DNA of 64,000 nt, taken from the NCBI RefSeq assembly GCF_916619195.1, contig NZ_CAKAKL010000001.1, positions 62,001 to 126,000 of the forward strand. Reading direction: 5' to 3'. Both the position numbers and the translations under genes were made by a program. This DNA comes from Inquilinus sp. Marseille-Q2685 (GTDB lineage Bacteria; Pseudomonadota; Alphaproteobacteria; DSM-16000; Inquilinaceae). Below are positions 1 through 8,507 of this stretch, piece by piece; position 1 is the first letter of the stretch, and each line of letters begins with the position of its first letter. The notes beneath the pieces are model-generated. The model did not search any database. It saw nothing but the letters and a program-made list of their open reading frames with translations, and was not told where the DNA came from.

Positions 1-1517
1 GCCAGGGCCACGCGCTGGGCCTGGCCGCCGGACAGGCCGACGCCGCGCTCGCCGACCGGCGTGTCCAGGCCCTGCGGCAGCGCCGCCGCGAACTCCGTCA
101 CCCGCGCCTCGGCCGCGGCGCGCTCGACCGCCGCGTCGTCGGCATCGGGCCGGCCCAGCCGGATGTTGTCGCGCAGCGTGCCGTGGAACAGCACCGGCGC
201 CTGGCCGATCCAGGCGATGCGGCGGCGCAGCTCCTCCGGGTCGATCTCGGTCAGGTCGACGCCGTTGACCAGCACCCGACCGGCGTCCGGCCGGCGGAAG
301 CCCAGCAGCAGCGACAGCAGCGTCGACTTGCCGGCGCCGCTCATCCCGACCAGGGCGATGTGGTCGCCCGGTGCGATCCGCAGGCTCACCCCGCGCACGG
401 CGCTGCGGGTGCCGCCGTCGAAGGCGACCGAGACGGTCTCGAACACGATGTCGAGCTCGCCCTCCGGCATCGGGCGGCCGCCGGCGGGGGCCTCGGCCGG
501 CCCGTCCAGCACCTCGGCCAGGCCCTCGGCGGCACCGATCGCGGCCACCCGGTCGTGGTAATAGGCGGCCAGCATCCGCAGCGGCTGGAAGAAGTCGGGC
601 GCCATCAGCAGCACGAACAGGCCACTGAACAGCGTCAGCCTGGGCGCCGTGCCCCAGCCGATGAAGCCGAGCAGGCCGAGCCCGACATAGGTGGCGACGA
701 CGGCGACCGCGACCGAGGCGAAGAACTCCAGGCTGGCCGATGACAGGAAGGCGATGCGCAGCACCCGCATGGTGCGGTCGCGGAAGGCGTCGGCGGCCAG
801 GGCGATGCCCTCGACCTCCGCCTCGGCCCGGCCGAACAGCCGCAGCGTCGCGAGGCCCTGCAGCCGGTCGAGGAAATAGGCGCTCATCCGCGCCAGGGTG
901 CGGAACTGCTTGCGGCTCTCGTCGGCCGCCTTCATCCCGATCAGCGCCATCATCAGCGGCACGAACGGCCCGGCGACGGTCAGGATCACGCCGGACACCC
1001 AGTCGACCGGGTAGACCGCGGCCAGGATCAGCAGCGGCAGGATCGACGCCACCCGGCTCTGCGGCAGGAAGCGGGCGTAGTAGCCGTCCAGCGCCTCGAT
1101 CCGCTCGATCAGCGTGACCGCCAGGTCGCCGGTCTGCCGCTCCGCCCGCCAGGCGGGGCCCAGGGCGTGGACGCGGTCCAGGATCTGCCGCCGCAGCCGG
1201 GTCTTCACCTGCGTCGCCGCCACCGCGCCCAGCGCCTCCCAGGCGCAGGCGGCGCCGGCGCGCAGCAGCGCCGCGATCAACAGGCCGGCGAAGAGCGGCC
1301 AGAGGTCGGACAGCCCGGCGCCTTCCATCACCGCGCGCTGCAGGATCCAGGCGATCAGCCCGGCCTGGGCGACGCCGCACAGGCCCTGGGCGATCCCGGC
1401 CGCCGCAGTCAGGCCGATCGGCCGGCGCGCCAGCCCGGCCTGCCGCTTCAGCCAGCGGCCGGCGGCGCGGTCGTCGATCTGGCCGGACGAGGGCGATCGG
1501 GGCGGGGTGGGGGCCAA
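1..1517 (-). CDS. cydD: CydD, heterodimeric cysteine/glutathione ABC exporter subunit (3' end off window)
   Basis: Reads leftward off the window, so the C-terminal end is missing (about 505 codons present). An N-terminal six-helix ABC transmembrane domain is followed by a nucleotide-binding domain with Walker A GMSGAGKST and the signature LSGGQAQR close to the window edge. The exporter half-transporter layout, with the characteristic stretch GRAEAEVEGI after the membrane domain, fits CydD. CydDC exports cysteine and glutathione to the periplasm and is needed for cytochrome bd assembly; cydC would be expected just beyond the left edge. No ATG lies in frame near the N-terminus. I chose TTG at 1517, preceded by GGAG at a ten-base spacing. 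Another class of exporter ATPase is possible but less likely. Confidence 0.82.
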   Translation of the reverse strand, partial: MAPTPPRSPSSGQIDDRAAGRWLKRQAGLARRPIGLTAAAGIAQGLCGVAQAGLIAWILQRAVMEGAGLSDLWPLFAGLLIAALLRAGAACAWEALGAVAATQVKTRLRRQILDRVHALGPAWRAERQTGDLAVTLIERIEALDGYYARFLPQSRVASILPLLILAAVYPVDWVSGVILTVAGPFVPLMMALIGMKAADESRKQFRTLARMSAYFLDRLQGLATLRLFGRAEAEVEGIALAADAFRDRTMRVLRIAFLSSASLEFFASVAVAVVATYVGLGLLGFIGWGTAPRLTLFSGLFVLLMAPDFFQPLRMLAAYYHDRVAAIGAAEGLAEVLDGPAEAPAGGRPMPEGELDIVFETVSVAFDGGTRSAVRGVSLRIAPGDHIALVGMSGAGKSTLLSLLLGFRRPDAGRVLVNGVDLTEIDPEELRRRIAWIGQAPVLFHGTLRDNIRLGRPDADDAAVERAAAEARVTEFAAALPQGLDTPVGERGVGLSGGQAQRVAL

Positions 1518-1720
1518 GGGATCGGTGCTCCAGTGACTGCAGGCGAGGTAGGGCGCCGGCCCGGTCCGGTCAACGGCACGAAATGAAGCAGCTGTTTCGC
1601 ACCGGGCCGGCGGAACGGCCCTCAGACCATAGCGTCATCCCGATCGTCCTCCCCCTGTTCCTTGGTTTGATGGTCCCGGACATAGGTAGGGTTCGCCCTC
1701 GCGAACCCTGCCCAGGACAC

Positions 1721-4372
1721 TCACGCCCGGCTTTTCGCCGCGATCTCGTAGACGTCGCGCGACAGGTCGGGCGCGGCGAGGATCCGGTCCAGCTCGGCCT
1801 TCATCGCCGCCTGCCGGCCGGGCTCGTGGCGCTGCCAGCGGCCCAGCGGCACCAGGATGCGGGCCGCCAGCTGCGGGTTCGGCCCGTTCAGCGCCAGCAC
1901 CTGGTCGGCCAGGAAGGCGTAGCCGGAGCCGTCCGCGGCATGGAAATGCAGCGGGTTGCTCATGGCCAGGCTGGAGATCAGCGCCCGCGCCCGGTTCGGG
2001 TTGCGCAGGGTGAAGGCCGGGTGCCGGGTCAGCGCCTTGATCGCGTCGAGCGTGCCGGGCAAGGCGGAGGTCGCCTGCAGCGCGAACCACTTGTCGACCA
2101 CCAGCGGCTCGTCCTGCCACTTCGCGTAGAACGCCTCCAGCGCCCGGGTCCGCTCCGGGATGTCGCGGTCGCGCAGCACGGTCAGCGCCGCCAGCACGTC
2201 GGTCATGGTGCTGCCGGTCCGCGCCTGGGCCAGGACCAGCCCGGTCGCCTCGGCGTCGCTCTCGAGCAGGCCGAGATAGCCGAGGCAGGCGTTCTTCAGC
2301 GCCCGCCGGCCGACGGCGGCGGCGGAGACGTCGAACGGCCCCTGGTCGTCATTGCCCTTGTACACAGCCAGCAGCCGGTCGCGCAGCGCCGTGGCGATCG
2401 CCAGCCGCGCCGCCTCGCGCACCGCATGGATGCCCTCGACGTCGATCACCGCCATCTGGTCGGCGAGGAAGGATTCGCTCGGCAGCGCCATCGCCTCTGC
2501 GACGAAGGCGGCGTCGAGCGCCGGGTCGTCCAGCAGCCGGCCGGCGGCGGCGACGAAATCCGCGTCCAGCCGCCAGTCGCGCCCAGCCTTGCGGGCGGCG
2601 ACGCCCTCCAGCAGCAGCTGGACCGCCAGCTGCTGGCCGGCCTCCCAGCGGTTGAACGGGTCGCTGTCATGGGCGAACAGGAAGGCCAGCCGCTCGCGCG
2701 GCTGCGGCGCCAGCTTGACCGGGGCGGAGAAGCCGCGGAACAGCGACGGCACCGGCCGCTCGGACAGGCCCTCGAAGGCGAAGGTCTGTCGTGCCTCGGT
2801 CAGCGACAGCACCCGGGTGCCGGGCTTCGCCTCGGCCTCGCCGGCGAGGCGCACCGGCAGGTCGCGGCCCTGGGCGTCGAGCAGCCCGAGCGCGACCGGG
2901 ATGTGCAGCGGCTGCTTGTCCGGCTGGCCCGGCGTCGGCGCGGTCGACTGGCTGAGGGTCAGGCTGTAGCGGCCGGCGGCCTGGTCCCATTCCTCCTCGA
3001 CCGCGATCTCCGGCGTGCCGGCCTGGGAGTACCAGCGGCGGAACAATTTCAGGTCGACGCCGCTCGCATCCTCCATCGCCGCGACGAAGTTCTCGCAGGT
3101 CGCGGCCTGGCCGTCATGGCGCTCGACATACAGGTCGATGCCCTTCCGGTAGCGCTCCGGCCCGAGCAGGGTGTGGATCATGCGGATGACCTCCGCCCCC
3201 TTCTCGTACACCGTCGGCGTGTAGAAGTTGTTGATCTCGATATAGCTCTCGGGCCGGATCGGATGGGCGATCGGGCCGGCATCCTCCGGGAACTGGATGG
3301 CGCGCAGGCGGCGGACGTCGGCGATGCGCTGCACCGGCCGGCTGTTCAGGTCGGCCGAGAACTCCTGGTCGCGGAAGACGGTCAGCCCTTCCTTCAGCGA
3401 CAGCTGGAACCAGTCGCGGCAGGTGATGCGGTTGCCGGTCCAGTTGTGGAAATACTCATGCGCCACCACGGATTCGACGCGCTGGAAGTCGCCGTCCGTC
3501 GCGGTCTCGCGGCTGGCCAGGACCAGGGCCGTGTTGAAGATGTTCAGGCCCTTGTTCTCCATCGCCCCCATGTTGAAGTCGGAGACGGCGACGATCATGA
3601 ACAGGTCGAGGTCGTATTCGAAGCCGTAGACCCGCTCGTCCCAGGCCATCGACGCCTTCAGCGACTGCATGGCGTGGCCGACCTTGGTCTCGTCGCCCCG
3701 GCGGGTGAAGATCTTGAGGGCGACTTGGCGGCCGGACCGGGTGGTGAAGCTGTCCTCGACCGCCACCAGGTCGCCGGCCACCAGCGCGAACAGATAGGAC
3801 GGCTTGGGGAAGGGATCCTCCCACTTCGCCCAGTGCCGGCCGCCTTCGGCCTCGCCGGCGCCGACCGGGTTGCCGTTCGACAGCAGCACCGGGACCTTGG
3901 CCTTGTCGGCGACGATGGTGGTGGTGTAGCGGGCCAGCACGTCCGGCCGGTCGAGATAGTAGGTGATGTGGCGGAAGCCCTCGGCCTCGCACTGGGTGCA
4001 GAAGTTGCCGCCGGAGGTATAGAGCCCCTGCAGCGAGGTGTTCTTCTGCGGCTCGATCTCGGTGGTGATCTCGAGGGTGAAGGACTGGGGCAGGCCGGGC
4101 AGGGTCAGGTGCTCGGCATCGACCGAATAGCGGTTGTCGCCCAGCGCCTCGCCGTCGAGGGCGATCGCGGTCAGCGTCAGGCCCTGACCGTCCAGCACCA
4201 GCGGCGCCGCGGGGTCGGGGGTCGCCGGGTTGCGCCGCATGGTCAGGCGCGACCGCACCGTCGCCCCGTCCTCGCGCAGGTCGAAATGCAGGTCGACCGC
4301 GTCGATCAGGAAGTCGGGCAGGCGGTAGTCGGCGAGGCGGACGGTGCGCGGGGCGCTGGTGGAATCGGTCAT
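1721..4372 (-). CDS. pepN: Aminopeptidase N (M1 family zinc metallopeptidase)
   Basis: An 883-residue protein, close to the usual PepN length of about 870-890. It shows the M1 exopeptidase motif GAMEN (in MGAMENKGLN) and the zinc motif HEYFHNWTGN followed by the third ligand glutamate in LKEGLTVF. N-terminal beta-sheet domain, catalytic thermolysin-like domain and the long C-terminal helical domain are all present. It is cytoplasmic and removes N-terminal residues from peptides in protein turnover. It lies downstream of the PEP-carboxylase homologue on the same strand with a 74-base gap. The large open frame on the opposite strand is a codon-bias shadow. Identity is secure. Confidence 0.97.
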   Translation of the reverse strand: MTDSTSAPRTVRLADYRLPDFLIDAVDLHFDLREDGATVRSRLTMRRNPATPDPAAPLVLDGQGLTLTAIALDGEALGDNRYSVDAEHLTLPGLPQSFTLEITTEIEPQKNTSLQGLYTSGGNFCTQCEAEGFRHITYYLDRPDVLARYTTTIVADKAKVPVLLSNGNPVGAGEAEGGRHWAKWEDPFPKPSYLFALVAGDLVAVEDSFTTRSGRQVALKIFTRRGDETKVGHAMQSLKASMAWDERVYGFEYDLDLFMIVAVSDFNMGAMENKGLNIFNTALVLASRETATDGDFQRVESVVAHEYFHNWTGNRITCRDWFQLSLKEGLTVFRDQEFSADLNSRPVQRIADVRRLRAIQFPEDAGPIAHPIRPESYIEINNFYTPTVYEKGAEVIRMIHTLLGPERYRKGIDLYVERHDGQAATCENFVAAMEDASGVDLKLFRRWYSQAGTPEIAVEEEWDQAAGRYSLTLSQSTAPTPGQPDKQPLHIPVALGLLDAQGRDLPVRLAGEAEAKPGTRVLSLTEARQTFAFEGLSERPVPSLFRGFSAPVKLAPQPRERLAFLFAHDSDPFNRWEAGQQLAVQLLLEGVAARKAGRDWRLDADFVAAAGRLLDDPALDAAFVAEAMALPSESFLADQMAVIDVEGIHAVREAARLAIATALRDRLLAVYKGNDDQGPFDVSAAAVGRRALKNACLGYLGLLESDAEATGLVLAQARTGSTMTDVLAALTVLRDRDIPERTRALEAFYAKWQDEPLVVDKWFALQATSALPGTLDAIKALTRHPAFTLRNPNRARALISSLAMSNPLHFHAADGSGYAFLADQVLALNGPNPQLAARILVPLGRWQRHEPGRQAAMKAELDRILAAPDLSRDVYEIAAKSRA

Positions 4373-4446
4373 CGGATCTCGGCCGCTGGAGGATCTGTTG
4401 TCTCCTGTCTAGACCAGCGCGGCCGGCGGGGCAAAGCCCCGGGTCG

Positions 4447-7359
4447 TTATCCGAAGAACCCCGTGCGGTGCACCACCGCGGCCGAGACCCGGCGCACCAG
4501 GCCGTAGAGCTGGCGCATCGGGCGGAAGATCCGCTCGTTCTCGAACTGGTAGTTCTGGCTCTCGTCCGAGCGGTAGGTCGCGGCCTCGCCGAAATCGGCC
4601 ACCGCGATGGTGTCCTCGGTCAGCGGGAAGATCTCCTCCAGCGACTGCACCGCCGACAGCACGTCGAGATGCAGGATGCGGGCGATCACCTGTTTCAGCG
4701 TCAGGTTGTGCCGGCTGGAGAATTCCGGGATCCGCATCGCCAGCAGGAAGATCTCCTGGATCAGCGCCAGGCGCACCGCGTGCAGCACGGCCAGCGCGTC
4801 GCGGCTGGCGGCGTCGACATGCGGCGCCTCGCCGGCCATGCTCTCCAGCCCCTCGCGCAGCAGGATGAAATCTTTGTGCAGGGCGCGGAACACCCGGCTC
4901 TGCCGCTCCCACACCGGCATCGGCTCGAGATGGCCGGACAGCGCCACCATCCGGTCCGCCTGCTCGCGGTCGGCGGTGGCGGCGGCGCGGGTGATCCAGG
5001 CGCCGGGGTCGAGCGCGTCGATATAGGACTTCATCGCCGCCGGGTTGCTGGCCGAGGCCCCGTAAGTGATGATCCCGAGCAACTGCCGGAACCGCGGCGA
5101 GGCGGCGTGGAGCTCGCGGAACCGCTCCGGGTCCTTGGCGATGGCGGCGCCGGCGCCGCCGACGCTGTTGGCCATCAGGCCGAGCTGCATCAGGATCGCG
5201 TTGTGCGGGATCGCCCGCAGCTGCGACGGCATCGCGTGGTCCAGCTCGCTCGGGTCCTCGTGCTGCCGCTTGGTGGCGCGGCTGCCGGAGGGAAACAGCA
5301 GGTTCGGGCCCAGCGCCTGCAGCAGCACGCCGTAGTCGCGGCTCTGCATCAGCCGGACCTGGAACTCCTTCACCGTGGTGAAGAACTCGCGGATATAGGC
5401 GGCCTCGTCGTAGAACGGGTCGTCCGCCAGCTTGCCATCCCGGGCCCCGTCGACCTCGGCCAGGATGTGCTCGAGGATGCGGGTGACCACGGCATACGCC
5501 ATGTCGGGATGGGCGAAGTACAGGTACCCGTCGCCACCCTGGAAGCTGACCTCCTGCTTGAAGCCGACGCCCTGGCCGGCCATGAAGGCCCGGGTCGCCG
5601 GCGGGTCGACATAGGACAGCCGGTCGGCGATGCCGCCCGGATGGCAGCCGCGGCCGATCGACTCGCCATGGGTGTCGAAGATCAGGAGCTGCACGTCCGG
5701 CAGCCCGGCCTTGGCCATCACCCGGATCAGCCGGAGGCGCAGCCGCTCGATCGAGGCGCCGGCCGGGGTCTGGCCGAGATAGCGCCCGGCGTCGGAATAT
5801 CCCGTCTGGACGCAGACCCGGCCACGCCGCTGCACATAGGCGCGGTAGTGCGGGTTCTCCAGCAGCTGCTCGATGATCCGGCTGCCGTTCTCCAGCGCCT
5901 TCTCGGTCTCGAACAGCGGCGAGATGTCGACCATCCCGTCCACCCCGAACAGCCGGGCGTAGTACAGGGCCGTCAGGCAGGTGAAGGCGCTCTCGCTTTC
6001 GGCGATCAGGAAGCGGATCGGCGCCGAGCGGTCGTTGTACTTCAGCATCTGCGCCAGCAGCATGAACAGGCGCTTGACCGAGGTGCGTTCCGCCAGCAGC
6101 GAGCCGAAATTCACCGTCACCGGCTCGACCGCGTCGAGCAGCCCGTTCAGCCGGTCGAGATAGGATTGGCGGTAGCGCGGATCGTTCGGGTCGGACACCA
6201 TGCCGACCGCCTTGCGGATGGCGTTGTGCACCTGGGTGGCGTTGATCCGCACATGGGTGTGGGCGGCGCCCAGGCCGTGCGTCGCCAGCTCGGCCCGCAA
6301 GAGGCAGAAGCGGCGCGACAGGTCGGGGTCGTCGGTCCGCTCCAGCGCCCGGTCGACGATCGCGATCAGGCTGGCGGATTCGGTCAGGCGCAGCGCCTGG
6401 CCGGCATGGATGCGCTGGCTGATGACGCGGATCTGCTCGCGCCCGGCGGCGGAGCCGGGATCGGCCACGGCGAAGGCGGCGACCTCGTCCCGGATCTGGG
6501 CGATGGCCAGCGCCACCCGGCTCTCCAGCAGGTCCAACGTCTCCAGCAGGTCGGCGGCGCCGCGCGGCACCGCGGACCGGATCGCCCGCACCTCGGACAG
6601 GTAGTGGTCCAGCTGCGCCGCCTGCACCAGCAGGCGCTTGTGCAGCGTGTCGGTCCAGCGGATGTCCGAACGGCCGTCCAGGTCGTAGCCGACCCAGGAG
6701 GCCAGGGTGACCAGCCGCGGCGTCAGGCTGCGCCAGTCCTCGGGATAGGCGTCGCGGGCGACGTCCAGCAGGATGCCCCAGGCCCGGATCAGCGCGGCGC
6801 GGGCATTGGCGATGGCGTCGAGCGACAGGGCGTGCTCGCGCGCCAGGCTCAGATCCTCGTCCGGCCGGTGCTCGACCGCGGCGGCGCGGGCCAGCAGGGC
6901 AGACTTCGCCTCCTCGGTCAGCGGCGTGCCGTCGGCGTTGCGGCCGACCGCCAGCGCCGCCAGGTCGGCCATCAGCGCGCCGGACAGGTTGAAGGTCGGA
7001 TGGGCGGTGAAGACGGCGCCGAAAGCCTCGCTCTCGACCCGCCGGCGGAAGGCGGCAAAGGGCACGGCGTTGCCGGCCTCGTCCCGTGCCAGCCGGTGGA
7101 ACAGCGCGCGCAGCGTCGCGTCATTGGCCTCGGGCACGGTCTCGCCGACATAGCGGCCCAGCCGGGCGGCGCGGTGGCCGAAGCCCTCGATCGTCAGATG
7201 GCCGATCAGCGCCTCGATGTCGCGGTAGTCGAGCTTGCCGTCGGCCAGGCGGCGCGACAGCTCCAGCGCCAGGTGCTGGATCGGGTTGGCGAAAGGATCC
7301 TCGCGCTGGGACTTCTCGTAGCGTTTCAGCAGCTGCGTCAGCTCGCGGGCGAGGGGCAT
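4447..7359 (-). CDS. ppc: Phosphoenolpyruvate carboxylase family protein (divergent)
   Basis: About 970 residues with the PEP-carboxylase fold throughout. Recognisable landmarks are VFTAHPTF near residue 135, corresponding to the catalytic-histidine motif VLTAHPT; GYSDAGRYLG; THGESIGRGC; and SGSRATKRQ followed by LRAIPHN. Canonical PEPC carries GYSDSxKDxG and FHGRGGxxGRGG, and ends in NTG; this protein lacks the lysine and the HGRGG loop and ends in RTGFFG. It may therefore be a diverged subfamily or have altered activity. Canonical PEPC makes oxaloacetate from PEP and bicarbonate. The start at 7359 is preceded by GGAGG eight bases away; an ATG at 7404 preceded by GGGGAGG is a near-equal alternative. 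Confidence 0.85.
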   Translation of the reverse strand: MPLARELTQLLKRYEKSQREDPFANPIQHLALELSRRLADGKLDYRDIEALIGHLTIEGFGHRAARLGRYVGETVPEANDATLRALFHRLARDEAGNAVPFAAFRRRVESEAFGAVFTAHPTFNLSGALMADLAALAVGRNADGTPLTEEAKSALLARAAAVEHRPDEDLSLAREHALSLDAIANARAALIRAWGILLDVARDAYPEDWRSLTPRLVTLASWVGYDLDGRSDIRWTDTLHKRLLVQAAQLDHYLSEVRAIRSAVPRGAADLLETLDLLESRVALAIAQIRDEVAAFAVADPGSAAGREQIRVISQRIHAGQALRLTESASLIAIVDRALERTDDPDLSRRFCLLRAELATHGLGAAHTHVRINATQVHNAIRKAVGMVSDPNDPRYRQSYLDRLNGLLDAVEPVTVNFGSLLAERTSVKRLFMLLAQMLKYNDRSAPIRFLIAESESAFTCLTALYYARLFGVDGMVDISPLFETEKALENGSRIIEQLLENPHYRAYVQRRGRVCVQTGYSDAGRYLGQTPAGASIERLRLRLIRVMAKAGLPDVQLLIFDTHGESIGRGCHPGGIADRLSYVDPPATRAFMAGQGVGFKQEVSFQGGDGYLYFAHPDMAYAVVTRILEHILAEVDGARDGKLADDPFYDEAAYIREFFTTVKEFQVRLMQSRDYGVLLQALGPNLLFPSGSRATKRQHEDPSELDHAMPSQLRAIPHNAILMQLGLMANSVGGAGAAIAKDPERFRELHAASPRFRQLLGIITYGASASNPAAMKSYIDALDPGAWITRAAATADREQADRMVALSGHLEPMPVWERQSRVFRALHKDFILLREGLESMAGEAPHVDAASRDALAVLHAVRLALIQEIFLLAMRIPEFSSRHNLTLKQVIARILHLDVLSAVQSLEEIFPLTEDTIAVADFGEAATYRSDESQNYQFENERIFRPMRQLYGLVRRVSAAVVHRTGFFG

Positions 7360-7404
7360 CGTCCGATCCTCCGGCCGAGGCGTGGCTTGGCGCGTATCCG
7401 GCAT

Positions 7405-7846
7405 GGTGCCTCCCCGTGCGGCAGCCGCGATGCTGCAACTGCGTGACGCATCCATGTTGCGCTGCGAAGGGGTTGTCAATCGCTTTGGCGAAGGAAACCG
7501 GCCGATCGGCGACAGAAACGAAAGCGGCCCGGCAAGGCGACCGCATCGCTTCTCTCGATAAATCCTTCGGGATCAGTATATTGTGCCCGAATCTTGAAGC
7601 AGAAAAAGAAGTGGCCCCGGCGCGGGGGGAAGCGCCGGGGCCGTTCTTCGCCTGGGTCCGGTCCGCTCGGAGGGGAGGGAGCGTCCGGCCCGGCTGACGG
7701 CTAATTCGATCCCATCGGAGGATCTTGGCGATGGCTGGGGGGACGAACCATCGCCGGCCGCAGTATGGATTTGGGGGCGAATTCGAAATTGTCAAGCAAC
7801 CAGAGGCCGGCTTGGGCGCTGCGACGGGCCGTCGCAACGCATGGCT
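7405..7846. other. 442-base stretch without a confident gene
   Basis: Between the PEPC homologue and the small membrane protein. It holds a strong stem-loop (7613-7642), an AT-rich patch around 7550-7610 with TATATT at 7577-7582, and a possible 50-codon plus-strand frame (7731-7883) behind GGAGG. I see no convincing protein homology. The stretch could contain promoters for the PEPC homologue and a small transcript. Confidence 0.5.
7598..7642 (-). terminator. Rho-independent terminator candidate, minus strand
   Basis: A perfect 11-bp GC-rich stem (7613-7623 with 7632-7642) around an eight-base loop. Read on the minus strand the stem is followed by CTTCTTTTTC, a T-rich run. It lies about 200 bases past the stop of the small membrane protein gene and could end that transcript. 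Confidence 0.55.
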
Positions 7847-8245
7847 TCAATGCGCGTCCGCATGGCCGCTGGAATGGTTCTGATCGATCAGGTCATAGCC
7901 CCGTTTCAGCGCCGCGCCGGCGCCGATGACGCTGATGATGAAGACGCCGAGCCCGACCCGGTACAGCTCGGGCGCGGTCGCCGCGACCAGCCCGACCACG
8001 GCCAGAAGGCCCAGCAGGAAGGTCACCGCGAAGCAGGAGTCCGGCTCGCTCGGCAGGAAGGCGCGGCTCGGCCGCTCCTCCCGGGCATCGAAATGCTGCT
8101 TGATCAGCAGCATGACGATGCCGATGCAGGCGACGAACAGGGCGATGCCCAGAGCATACAGGTCGTTGGTCTGCGCCCGGGCGGCGCTGACCAGCCCGAG
8201 CAGGGCGATGATGGCGGCCGCGGCGGCCGCGTTCAGGCGTCTCAT
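7847..8245 (-). CDS. Small multi-pass membrane protein of unknown function
   Basis: A 132-residue protein from ATG at 8245. The open frame continues upstream, but that part covers a palindromic repeat and is not credible coding sequence. Residues 2-24 form a hydrophobic, alanine-rich segment ending in AARAQ, which could be a cleavable signal peptide. Three further hydrophobic segments follow at about 27-45, 72-90 and 95-112, separated by a charged linker (KQHFDAREERPSR). The C-terminus is polar with histidines. I do not recognise a family. It is monocistronic, on the minus strand, downstream of phoX. Codon use looks typical of the neighbours. Confidence 0.6.
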   Translation of the reverse strand: MRRLNAAAAAAIIALLGLVSAARAQTNDLYALGIALFVACIGIVMLLIKQHFDAREERPSRAFLPSEPDSCFAVTFLLGLLAVVGLVAATAPELYRVGLGVFIISVIGAGAALKRGYDLIDQNHSSGHADAH

Positions 8246-8380
8246 GATCCGTATGGTCCGATCGTCTCGCGAAACCCGCGCCACTATCGATATGGCTTCG
8301 CCCGGCCGCAAGACGCAGCGCAGGCCGGCGACAAAAAGACCTTCCCGCGAAGGGAGGTTCCGGCCTCTAAAAGCCTTCGT

Positions 8381-8466
8381 CGTCATTGCGAGGAGGCGAA
8401 GCCGACGAAGCAATCCAGGGGCCACGCCGAACGGCCCTGGATTGCTTCGCTACGCTCGCAATGACG
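8381..8466. repeat. Nested palindromic repeat, copy 1
   Basis: The outer arms CGTCATTGCGAG and CTCGCAATGACG are perfectly complementary, and the inner arms GAAGCAATCCAGGG and CCCTGGATTGCTTC pair too. Each half also folds alone (ATTGC...GCAAT). It belongs to a family with copies at 12111-12192, 24813-24890 and 31181-31265. It lies past the 3' end of phoX and upstream of the small membrane protein gene. Confidence 0.85.
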
Positions 8467-8507
8467 GCTTATAAAATTATCAAGCAGTTACATTCATTTC
8501 TTAAACC

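Noticed and set aside
1583-4507. A 974-codon plus-strand open frame opposite pepN
   Set aside because: It is antisense to a clear PepN gene; its repetitive R/G/A/V/Q composition is the mirror image of GC-rich codon use and it has no domain.
4468-7446. A 992-codon plus-strand open frame opposite the PEPC homologue
   Set aside because: Antisense shadow of a conserved protein in a high-GC genome, with no recognisable motif.
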